Shown here piece by piece: positions 26,061-36,634 of a stretch of 64,000 nt of DNA. Made by a program: the position numbers and the translations under genes. This stretch comes from Larimichthys crocea (taxonomy: Eukaryota > Chordata > Actinopteri > Sciaenidae). Numbering within the stretch: the stretch's first letter is position 1; each line of letters opens with the position of its first letter. Location of the stretch: positions 16,802,410-16,866,409 of the forward strand of contig NC_040027.1 of assembly GCF_000972845.2 (NCBI RefSeq), written 5' to 3'. Under the pieces are notes generated by a model. It saw only the letters and a list, made by a program, of their open reading frames with translations. It ran no database searches and had not been told where the DNA came from.

Positions 26061-26228
26061 GTGCCCTCTTGGGTGCTCTTTCATTGGAGAAAACATGATG
26101 CAGTGCCCTTTAGGGTGCCCTTAATGTGGGGAAAATGGGATACAGTGTCCTCTACAGCGGCCTTAAAATGGAGAAAACATGATCTAGGGCCCCCTTGGGT
26201 GTCCTTCCAGTGGAGAAAACACCACTAC
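26061..26228. repeat. 42-bp minisatellite, four diverged units
   Basis: Four units start at 26061, 26103, 26145 and 26187, exactly 42 bp apart, each of the form GTGCCCTCTTGGGTG...GGAGAAAACATGATG. Units 1 and 4 are closest; unit 3 has diverged most. Because 42 is a multiple of three, the array leaves an 87-codon frame open with a 14-residue periodicity (WRKHD), but that frame has no ATG start and I do not regard it as a gene. Confidence 0.85.
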
Positions 26229-28426
26229 ATGCTGGAAAAGGTTTGTAGTTGTTTCACAATGATTTGTTTTTTCTTCACCAGTCCCTGTTGTGGAGAAATT
26301 GTTGAAGTCAAAGGTCAATGGTGAGGTCAGGAAGGAAGAAAGTGTTCAGGAGCCTCAGATGTCTTATGCTGTAGTATTTTTTTGATGCTTGGCCAAGGCC
26401 AAAGTTCATCAGAAGTGCCTGAGTCGGTCTCACATTCTGCCGAACTCATGTTAGTGGTCCGACTTTAAACCAACAAACACAACACTACAAACACTATACG
26501 CCCAGAATTAGCCAAAGAGAATGTCTTTACCCATGGAGGTGTTACTGTCAGCACATTCTAGCCTGGAGCTACTGTTTATGTACATAAAATGTAAAGGGCA
26601 AGCTATTTATTCTAGGAAGACAACATTAGGTCTCTTCAAACCCTGACCACCACAGTGTTGAGATAGGCTGGCACCTGTGAGTGAGTCATCCGTACAGACC
26701 AGTGAACCACAGTATGTGAGCTGGAAGAAGTTCATGTAAGCAGTGAAGAGTTCACTAACATAGTTCTGAAAAGTTTTGGGGTCCTAGGTGATCTGTCTAT
26801 CTGCAATCACAGCAGATTGAAAACCATAATTAAAAATATCAGAAATAAGTAACCTACATTCAAATCTAAAAGATTTGGTGCTCAGCTTTTCTTCCAGAAA
26901 CTCAGCTGTTTTGAGTTGCAGCTCTGCTTGTGGCTAGAAAAGAGAAAACCTCAAGTGAAAGTTAGTTATAAAGTAATAAATATATGCAGGTACAATTATT
27001 TTTAGAAGATTTATGCCTTTAGGAATATTATAGGAACATCACAGGGGGCTTGAAATGATAATACTCCATTCATGTCATGTTCAGGATCAGATTTTATACC
27101 AGCACAAACTGGCATTGACCATACAGGAATAACACAAACAGATAATCCCATTCACACACACAGGTAATTTTGTGTTAGACTCACCTGACCTGCATTCTGT
27201 AGGAGAAAACACCCTGAGGAAACAGGCAGAACAAGCCCTCAGGTAGAGTAACTTTGTTCAAAAGTGAAAGCATCCTCTTTTGTCTTTGCAACTGTCTCTT
27301 CTTCATATTCTGAAAGAATAATAACATCAAAGTGACTTCTTCTATTAAAGCTATTTGGCTGCATCCCGACTCAACAATATCAATCATTTCACACTTTCTC
27401 ATTTCCTCTGCATGAAATGGAAATTAATGAATAAGCTACTTTAAAAACCAAATATTCTAAATGAAGCAATTTGAAGGTGTTGGTCTTGTTTACTTACTTT
27501 TTTGATGATTTGTTCCCATCTAATTACTGTGCTGGAGCTGTTTATGCGCAAGTAAATGTGATTTTGTTTTCCTAGAAACTAATGCAGCTCTAAGATAAAC
27601 TGAAACTTTACTGATAAACTCTGTGATATCAGCAGTTTATATGGCCGGTACAGCGACATCACAGTCATCATAGTGCTTCAGTTATTCATTTCTTTACTGC
27701 TGCTAAGTTTACTGATACCAACAATGAAAGATTAGTGTGCTTAGTGTGGTTAACTACCATGAAGTGGCAGGCAAACACAAAGCTGCGGATTGTCTCTTGT
27801 GGAAGACAAGCTGTTCTCCCTGACAAAATGCATTAAAGGCCTGAAGTCCCACCACGCCTCATGGTTTAGATTCTGGTTCACTAACTTTTATTGCTTATGT
27901 CATCTCTCACAAAGGACTTCTTTCACTTTCTTCCTCATTTTCTGGTCATAGTCCAGTGAGTATCTACTGCTGCTTATAAAGTTTGTTGGCTTTCAGTACC
28001 TGCAGTTCCTGACATTTTGACAGCGCTTTTGTGGACAAGACTCACTGAACAATCCTAGCTAAATAACCATATCCCTTTTGAGAATCATAGTCATTATATT
28101 TGTTCTCAATGTGTCTGTCAGTGCTTTGAACTAATAATTTTCAGCTAATCATTTAGTCTATAAACTACATATCTCAAAGTGATCATAGGTCATAGATCAT
28201 AGATCAAAGGAAATCAGTTGCTATAAATGATATGAAACAGCACTTACTAATATTGTCACATTTCTGGTCTGATATGCTAATATAGTCTCTCAGAGTCAGA
28301 CCTTGGAGTGGTACTTTGTATGCTTGGTAAACGCTGCCTCTGTGGTGGATTGTTTCCCTCTTTTATTTACCTGGGCAAATAAAAACAAGCCTCAAGGTAA
28401 GTGTGATAAAAATGTAGTAATATGCA

Positions 28427-29075
28427 TTGCTGGAGGAAGTCTTTAGATCCTTTAATTAAGTGCTAAATACACACAGTAAAGACATGTAAAGAGATGTGTG
28501 TATAAGTATATAAAGGACAAGATGGTATTAAAAGAAAATGCCCCCTGTGACTGTTCAACTAAGTTCAGTTTAATTGAGACATCTGATCAATCAGGTATAA
28601 TTATAGTGAAATTAATTATGGATTAATCTGATGATTATTTTCTCCATTCATTTACTAATTGTTTGAAAATTCATAAAATAGTAAAACTGCAGACACGACC
28701 AATACCTCCAAATCTTCACATATTAGGACACCTGGAACTTTGTAAATTTTTCTGCTTGAAAAACAATTAATTGATTTATTTATTCATTTTGTTAGTGCGT
28801 GAAATTTGTCATGGACAGATGTCATGGACAGACATACAGACAATAACGTAAAGCCAGAGGTACATGATGACATGATAATAGTATGTATATATATCTTTCA
28901 AACAGGAATTGAAACAATCAATCAAATATCATATTTTTTAGGCTCCTTAATTAATTACTATTTAATTTGTAAAGTAGGAGCTAAGGCTGTTAGATGAATG
29001 TAGTGGAGTAAAAAGTATTTACCTCTTAAATGCAGTGCAGTAAAAGTACTTAGTTACATTGCAGCACTGGTGATT
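28427..29075. repeat. Interspersed fish repeat, possibly composite
   Basis: It begins with 'gctggaggaagtctttagatcctttaa' and ends with 'cagtaaaagtacttagttacattgcagca', wording typical of a widespread percomorph repeat. The middle (gattaatctgatgattattttctccattcattta) resembles a second common family. Boundaries are estimated from this wording. No coding potential is evident. Confidence 0.5.
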
Positions 29076-30402
29076 TGCACTGATGAAGCAAAACAGTACA
29101 TTGTTAATCATACCGGTGAAAATCTAAAATTATATCTGCACACACATGTTTATGTTCAAATATCACAATAAAAGTGGCAGGTTTTAGTTGAGAAGTTGCT
29201 ATGAGACCAATTACAATATTCATATGCACAAGATGTTTTGAATAAACAACGACCAAATGTCACGTCTGTCAGCCAAGTTATTATTGCACCATTGCCAGAT
29301 TATATTCCATATTATTATAATATGAGGATACTCAGTTTCTTTCAGGGAAAATTAGTGTTTTCTCGGGAATTGTATTTCAAATTATGCATGCCACCTGTGA
29401 GGTCTTGCATTGTTACAGCTCTTGTCAGAATGGCATTTACTGTAATGATTGACATTTAATCTCCAGCGTTTGTAAATCTCAGTGCGTTTTCAGAGCCTTA
29501 TTACCATATCTTTTCCCTCCAGTTTTCAATTAGGCATATGTTGTCATCTGACCCTCATTTCAGATTTATAGGATATGCAGCACAGTGGAGAGGAGCGTTC
29601 AAATGTGGATTTAATAGTGCTCTGTCAAATGTCATATCAAGTCATCAACAACAACAGACAGTCTATTCATTATGCATGTTTAGCTCATTTCCACTGCTCT
29701 CATCACTCCACAAGAAGGGCAACTCGCCATGAAAAAAACAACTACAACCTCTTAAGATTAAAATGGTCTGACATACAGTAAATTAATAAAAGACTAGTTG
29801 TTATAACAGTAAGGAACAGGAGGTACCTGAGTGCATCCCTCCAGACACGTTAAAATTAATATTTCACAGTGCTGTCAGACTGCCTGACCTTTTAGTTTGA
29901 AGGCAGTGTCTCCAGAGGCATAGGTGAGAGCACATGCACAGCGGTACAGTATGCACTTGGAATTTATGCGTCCCTGCCCAACAAGCACTTCACACCCACA
30001 AAAGAGACACACTAACACTGCAAAATGGGGCTTTATTCTGTTAGGTAGTTGTTATTCAGCATGATAAAGCCTGTGTTTTTGATTCATGCTGATTTGGGAG
30101 GTCACCAAGAATTGTAGTTTGTTTATTAGTCTTTTCTTTTTTTTGTTTGTTTTTCCTTGCTGTGTACAGTGCCAGAAAAACTGCTGAATTGAGCAGGGCA
30201 TGCGCTTCCAACAAGCTCACAGCCAAGTCAGGAATAAGTAATACAGCCGAAACTCGGGCCCATGAATTATGTGTGTGGCTTTTGTTATAACAAAATCAAC
30301 GCACTGAAGCCATCGTTGCATAACCGACCCCTAGCACTGTAACGGTATTAAAACTTTCAGCACGTTAGCATCTGGACTTTATGTTTGTGCGTCTAACAGC
30401 CA

Positions 30403-30660
30403 ACAGAAACAATGGTGCTTTGATGTAAATGCTAATGTCAGCATACTAACATGCTCACAATGACAATGCTAACATGACAAGGTCAGAAACACCAAGATTT
30501 AATTTTGACCTGCTGGTGGTGCTAAATCAAAAGACAGGCGATCAACAAAGATTTAGTAATTAGTTCAGAGGGGAACATGAATATTTCCAGCAAATTCCAT
30601 GGCAATCCATCCAACAGTTAAGACATAAAAGTCTCAACCTGCTGGTGGCACAAGAGGAAA
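30403..30660 (+). mobile_element. Fragment of a common percomorph interspersed repeat
   Basis: The stretch contains 'gctaatgtcagcatactaacatgctcacaatgacaatgctaac', 'ttgacctgctggtggtgcta' and 'ccatggcaatccatccaacagtt', a phrase order seen in very many copies in percomorph genomes. Related pieces recur in this window at 56630-56758 and 57085-57155. I cannot assign its class from sequence alone; a 3' fragment of a non-LTR element is one possibility. Confidence 0.6.
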
Positions 30661-30748
30661 AGTCACAGAATTTGACAAACTTCTACTTTTAGAAAATACG
30701 ACTGTCTTTCCTAAATTTAATAACAGTTCATGCGTCATTCGTCGTCTC

Positions 30749-31370
30749 TGTTAGGTGGACCACAATTACGGCTGGAGCATACAGCCAAAAGAACACCAAG
30801 GCAGGATTGTAGAGTGTCAGACAGGTCTTTTATTGGTCCGTGTTAACAGCATGGCAAACACTCTCCACATCATACCGCAACAACACAATGATCCCGAAAT
30901 GGCGCCTTATATAAGGTGTCTAGGTAATGAGGGAGAACCCATTCACCATACTGCCTTGCTCTCTGTCTAAGAAACACTTATTATTTATTTACGTTATCCC
31001 CATAATCCTCCCACTATATACATACACCCACTCATATTTACCAACACAACCTCCCCCTAATTCTAGCATACACACTAACATTAATAAAATACACCATTCC
31101 TCAACACCCCCATCAATCACCATTACAGAACTAACCAGCACCAATAAGATTTAAAAGGACAATGAATGTAAAAACATTCCATTATGAATATCCAATACCT
31201 ATATTTATATCAAATGTGCAAATATGCCATGTGCAAACCCAATAAAGTGCCACTGCTTTACAAAAGTGCCTGTGCAATTCTTAAAGTGCATGTATCTTGG
31301 TTAAAGTGCATGGTGCAGTGTTCCCCCAACTCCATCTCAAGCTCCAGGGAACGAAGTCCTCTTCGTTACA
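30749..31370 (-). mobile_element. Solo LTR of a retrotransposon (622 bp)
   Basis: Read on the minus strand, the element begins TGTAACGAAGAGG and ends CCACCTAACA, the TG...CA termini of a long terminal repeat. The 5-bp sequence gtctc directly flanks both ends (30744-30748 and 31371-31375). Internally the minus strand has a TATATAAGG promoter box (30904-30915) and, about 75 bases downstream, an AATAAAAG polyadenylation signal (plus-strand cttttatt near 30828-30835), giving U3 about 460 bp and a short U5. No internal gag/pol region or second LTR is present, so it is a solo LTR left by recombination. A short hairpin (AACGAAG/CTTCGTT) sits at the U3 tip. Superfamily (Ty3/Gypsy or other) is undetermined. 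Confidence 0.88.
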
Positions 31371-32057
31371 GTCTCGTACACCTCTAGCTTTGCAAAAACA
31401 TTTAGAACAGCGTTTCAACACACCTATGCTGTATTATATAATATTTTCCCTTGTTAATACTACCGAACAATTACTGCTGCTTATTAAAATTATTTCAATT
31501 TTTTAAAACTAAACTTGAGTTATAAACACACCAAAAAACGTTGGATTAAAATAAATGCTGGAAATCCCCTTGATGGATGACAAAGCACAGCATGGGTGCA
31601 GGTCCCTGGAGTAAAGACACTGGGAGTCGGTGACAAACACAAACAGTCAGAGATAAGTGGGAAGAACAAGACACACAAGTGAAACATAAACCACAGCTGT
31701 CTCTATCTGACAATGTCAACCATCATGACATTGGGGGCCATGAAGCTTGACCTTAACAGTTTCCTTCTCTCTCTGTCTTCTAATTTTTTTATTTTTTTTT
31801 AGAGTTTCCTTTTTTTTTCCTTTTCAAAAACAGCTTGTGGAGTAATTACAGAGCTTTTGCCCTTTGGAACCTCCCTCCATCAGATAATGAAGCAATAATG
31901 ATTACATAATGCTTTATAAAAACCCAATAGACTTGTTCCGGCGAGACACTAACTATGTGCTGGGTCAGCTGTCAGCCACCTTATCACACCCATCAAAACT
32001 CTGTGTACTGTGGTGGTCTATTTAAAGGCCCTCATGCTCATAATCATGATAGCTTCT

Positions 32058-32059
<2 letters not shown>

Positions 32060-32088
<29 letters not shown>
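32060..32088. repeat. (CTG)n trinucleotide repeat
   Basis: About nine uninterrupted CTG units in non-coding DNA. CTG/CAG runs are prone to length change. Confidence 0.95.
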
Positions 32089-32089
<1 letters not shown>

Positions 32090-32545
32090 TCCTCACATTT
32101 TTTCCACCATGTGTTCTCCACCTCATCTCCTGCTCCGTGTTATCCTCCCTGCTGAATTGCTAAGTTAAATACATGACTATTGTTTGCTGTTCTCCATCCA
32201 GGTTATTCATCATGTGTTGTCGACTCTGTTTTGTTATGCTGTATTGCTGCAGCAGGAAGCCATAACAGCCAATCATTGCCACCAACTGAAATAAACTTAT
32301 TACTATCTCCAACTGCAACTCATGACATCAGTAACGATGGTTACCGAAGGTGACCTCAAAAATACATTTGTACGTGGTAGGGAGCTCAGTGGGATCAGGA
32401 GGTATGACGGTGAGATTAAAAAATAACTGGTTCTGGCATATTTTGTGCCTTAAAGGCAACATTGTGAAGAGTTTGATTTTATTTTGAACACTAAAACTTA
32501 AACTATGATGGCATTTCTCATTTTTCTTTCACACTGATGGACTTT

Positions 32546-33305
32546 AAAGGTAGGGTTTGACAATCTGGGAAATATGATTATTTACTTCTTTGCTGAGTTA
32601 GATGAGAAGTTCAACACAACTTTCATGTTTTCATGGTAAATGTAGCTAGAGCCAACAGTTGGTTAGCTTAGCTATTAGCTCCAAGTAGCTCAAATGACTG
32701 GAAACGGGGGGAACAATTAACCTGCTCTGAAATCAACAAAGCCTACCGGCGCTTCTAATCACGACTGTTCTAGAAAATGTTTTAAACCACATCCAGAAGT
32801 CTCTCTGCTGAGAAAATGCAGCTGTTCTATTCTTGACGGACGTCACGAGCTGCCCGCATCACACAGCACAGAGAAGATCGAGTTGTCCAGAGATCAGACA
32901 CACACAAACAGCAGTCGATTTTCAAAATAAAACACCCTGTGCAAACTTCTGATTGTGAAAAAACTGCCGAAAGGGAAACTATTCAACAACGTAGCACATT
33001 GGCTCATGGTAGAAGAAACTGAGGAACATAAACTGAGGAAAAATGACCAAATCTGAGCACAGTGCTCTGCATTTGAAACACCTTTGGTGGAGCTTGAAAC
33101 TAATTTCAATTTAGAGGTGCTGGAAAGCTGATTTTGATAAGTTCAGATAGAGCCATGGTCAGGATATTCCTTCTGTTTCCAATCTTTGTGTTAAGCTTCT
33201 GGCTATAATGTGATATTTACCGTCCAGACATGAGTGGACTCATCATCTAACTCTCTTTGAGAAAACAAGTTGGCATATTTCCCAAAATGTCAAACTATTC
33301 CTTCA
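32546..33305. mobile_element. Non-autonomous DNA transposon with about 60-bp inverted ends (760 bp)
   Basis: The left end (aaaggtagggtttgacaatc, then tgggaaatatg...gagttagatgag) is repeated inverted at the right end (ctcatcatctaactctc...catatttcccaaaatgtcaaactattcctt), about 60 bp with roughly 70-80% match. Interior wording such as 'gttggttagcttagctattagctcc' and 'ctggaaacggggggaacaa' is that of a widespread percomorph element. No transposase frame is present. The middle is more diverged than the ends. Confidence 0.8.
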
Positions 33306-34104
33306 AGAGCCAGCCTGAGAAACAGCACTGCATTTACAAGCTGACTTTTGATTAAGAAAGTTTCTCAGTCTCTGCAGGGTTCATGGATGCAACCTCTCAG
33401 ATGACTTTTCAATCAATCTTTTCATGGCCCACACAGAAATTGAAAAAAAAAATCCTCCTCTTTTTGTGTGTTTCTTCTTCTGTTTAATCTGGTTTATCTT
33501 TTATCTCAAATGCAAATATCATCTTCCATCTATCTATAACAGCATCTCTAATATGAATGTTTTTGTCCGTTCCTCTACAATTAATTCATTTATTCATGGG
33601 ATGGTTGAGGTACACGGGAGACAAATCACACAGATTATAAATAGAGGACTCAAAAAGTTTCTGTGCAAGTCTGTTTTCATTCATTACTCTGCAGTACATT
33701 GATGTTTCTAAGCCTCCTTAAAGGCAGATTAAAGTTTTAAGAGGCCTCCGGCCACTTTTCATTATTTCTACTTATTCTACAAATAAATCATTCAATTAAT
33801 AATTCAATTTGCTCATGAACTGATACGACACATTAATATTCCAACTATGTGTGAGATATTTTTTTGATTTACTTAACCAATATAAGTAATAATTTGAAAT
33901 ATATACATATGTGTGTGTAACAATTTGATAAACAGTACTGTTGCGGATTGGTTGAAATGCTTTTATTCTGCAATATGATTAAAAGCAGTGTTGTTGAATT
34001 CAGTTTTCTAGAAGCTGGCTATTGTGTTAAGAATACATGCCAAAGGTCAGCACAACCCTTACGTCAACATGCTATCAAAAAAAAAAAAGAGGAAAAAAAA
34101 ACAA

Positions 34105-34117
34105 CGGACTTTGACCT
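34105..34117. promoter_or_regulatory. DR1 nuclear-receptor element upstream of creb3l3 (HNF4/PPAR-RXR type)
   Basis: The minus strand reads AGGTCA A AGTCCG, a direct repeat with one spacer. It matches the HNF4-preferred core CAAAGTCCA at 8 of 9 positions. It lies about 316 bp upstream of the creb3l3 start codon. HNF4A and PPARA are established regulators of CREB3L3 in liver and gut, so position and identity both fit. Binding itself is inferred. Confidence 0.55.
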
Positions 34118-34283
34118 TTCTGGTGGTTTATGTCTCACTGGAGACTTCATGTCCTCTGTCTCAAGATAGACCAACTTGTCAAGTTCCTTAAGTTGTGTAC
34201 TCTTGGCTACCAATCAGAGGATATCTACTCATAGCCAATGGGGACAAAGCAAGCAAGTTTGCTGGGTGTGTTGTGTTGGAGTT

Positions 34284-34296
34284 TAAACTTTGGACC
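34284..34296. promoter_or_regulatory. Second, weaker DR1-like element near creb3l3 start
   Basis: The minus strand reads GGTCCA A AGTTTA, a degenerate DR1 containing the HNF4-type CAAAG core, about 137 bp before the start codon. A CCAAT sequence lies at about 34210. No convincing TATA box is present. The site is suggestive mainly because it follows the stronger element at 34105. Confidence 0.35.
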
Positions 34297-34432
34297 TGAG
34301 AAGAAGAGCCGAGAGATATAGTAGAGACTCTTTGGAAACAGAGACAAAGGTACTACAAAATAAACTGCGTATTTTGGTTGGATCTCTCTAGTTTTGGCGG
34401 CTTCCCTGGTGGTCCACCCAAGCAAGGAAACT

Positions 34433-36589
34433 ATGGAACAGTTCCGAGATCAGGTAAAAAAAACGAATTATTATACTTTCTATTGCATTGCAGTTTGCTC
34501 GTTGTGGGTTAATGGGGCAAATCCACAGAACAAAATTCAGGGTGTCTTAATCTACAGGTTTAGAATACAGTTAAAATGCCATAATTATCAGAGGAGACTA
34601 ACAGATATCTAGGCATGTTGGGAGAACATAATGTACAGTACAGTGCGTAAACAGCAGCCCTCAGCTGTGGTGATATATAAACCCTACTGTATATTGTCTC
34701 CTTGTCTTTAGTCTGGAAGAGTGAATGATATCATACTCTTTCTAACATTAAATGTCATGATCCCAATTCAGGACTGTGATGGCATTGAGCTCCTTGACTG
34801 GCTGTTTGATCAGAACGATGGGATTCTACGTCATGAGGAGCCAGGACGCCATGGCAACCATCATGCCTGGCCAACCCAAGACCCAAATGTGTGTATGACT
34901 GTGGTTCACACATACATGCTATAAAAAGTTGTTTGCTTTGTATGTACTGTATAGCTCGCCCTTGACATATTCTGTAGGTCCTTGTCTGTTTGAGAGAGAC
35001 TGTCTGAGAGACTCGGACATCTCTTGCCATGTTATCATGTCACATAGAATAAATATAGCACTTAGTGTTTTCACCCAGCAGATGCTGCAGCCACCCGGAC
35101 AAGCAGATGATGACTTCCTCAATGCCCTCTTGACTGGAAGTGATTCTGTGACCGGCTCGCCTCTCTGGTCCCCTTCTCCCAGTGACAGTGGGATCAGTGA
35201 GGACCCTCCATCAGACCAGATAGACAGTCCTCTGTGCCCTGAAAGCCCCCCAGAGGACACTCAGTACTTAGTAACAAGACCACAATCTAAGGCAGCCCTG
35301 GAAGCCAGCATCTCCATTGACCTCAGTGAGTCAGAAATGTCAACGATAAAAACATTTGCAATGTGGTGCCAACCAATTCTTTCCATTATGGTTGAGTCTA
35401 CAGGTTCTTTTCTCATTTAATCAATTTAATCAGCAACAGTATCATTTGTTGTGTCCTCATTACTTATGAGGAAAAACTAGTGAGTTGCCAACTGTGCTAA
35501 TAGCCAAAGATTAAGCTCGTACAACAACAAGACATAGCAGCCAGCTAATAATATTACTAATTAGTCTAACGGCATGAAGCCCAGCTCGGCATCTGTCATT
35601 CAGCCTTTTGTTTTATAAAGCTCTCGCTAGCGACAAAAAGTCAGTCCTACACTTCTTAGCCTCCTCCATCAACATCCTCTTTACCTCTTTCCTCATCATT
35701 ATGTCCATAGAGGCTGCTAAGCCCAATTAAATTACCCGTTTGCACAGCTCCTGTGAAGCTCCTCTGAAAATTATTTAAGCAACTAATACAGCAAATCAGT
35801 TATAAAAAATAGTTTCCAATTAACATTCTGTTTCCCAATTAAGTTTTAATAACACCATAATTAAATTCTTTATGACACTATATTAAATAATGTTTCCTTC
35901 TGTGGTTGTGAGCATAAAATGATCACAGAAAAAAAACATTATGAATATGACATTTCAGTCACAATATCCTGCACATGAATCCCTGGATCTCCTGAAAGAT
36001 AACATTTATTATTTGTGACTGTGTACAACACAGTCAATATCCAAACTATCAAAACACTGACATTATTGCCAATAAAAAGTGGAAATACACATGTTGAGAA
36101 GTAATTTGTATTTATCTGACATATAGGCTCCAAATGTCTTTTGTCACATAATCCAATAACAACACTAGCATGTCTTAAAAATATTTGTTTACACTGGTTT
36201 ATGTTTACTCTTGTCTCTTGTGTGGGTGCAGATGGCTGGGATCCCACCTTCCCATCGGGTAGGACAAGGATAACACAATATCCCTCAGATGTACATAAAC
36301 CCCAGCTGTCCTCTGGCTTCCCGCTAACTGTCAAGGATCTGCTACTGTCTGGCACACCGGAACCGGTAAGTGTATCCTGGCTGTGCTGGGACTTCAACAG
36401 CCAGTGGGGATGGTACAGGAGTGATAGGTGGCGAGCGATCATGTGTGTTTGTGCATCTTTTTGTGGCAGTATGACTTATGCACAGCGCCTGCTGTTTAAT
36501 TCTTGTGTGAGTCAGAGTGTGATGTGAAAAACATAATTAACTAACATGTGATTAAGAATGTGCCACAGACCTAGAGATAGTAGTAAAAT

Positions 36590-36634
<45 letters not shown>

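Larger units (their letters stand above)
16641..34000. other. Intergenic interval between celf5 and creb3l3
   Basis: No protein-coding gene could be supported here. Open frames are short, lack similarity I recognise, and often begin at non-ATG codons. The interval holds interspersed repeats listed separately (17787-18117, 23345-23775, 25181-25384, 26061-26228, 28427-29075, 30403-30660, 30749-31370, 32546-33305), diverged copies of an ACTTAAGTAAAAGTA-type fish repeat near 16809-17115 and 20960-21245, and otherwise unremarkable AT-rich DNA. The genes on either side point away from this interval, so it contains both of their promoters. Confidence 0.7.
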
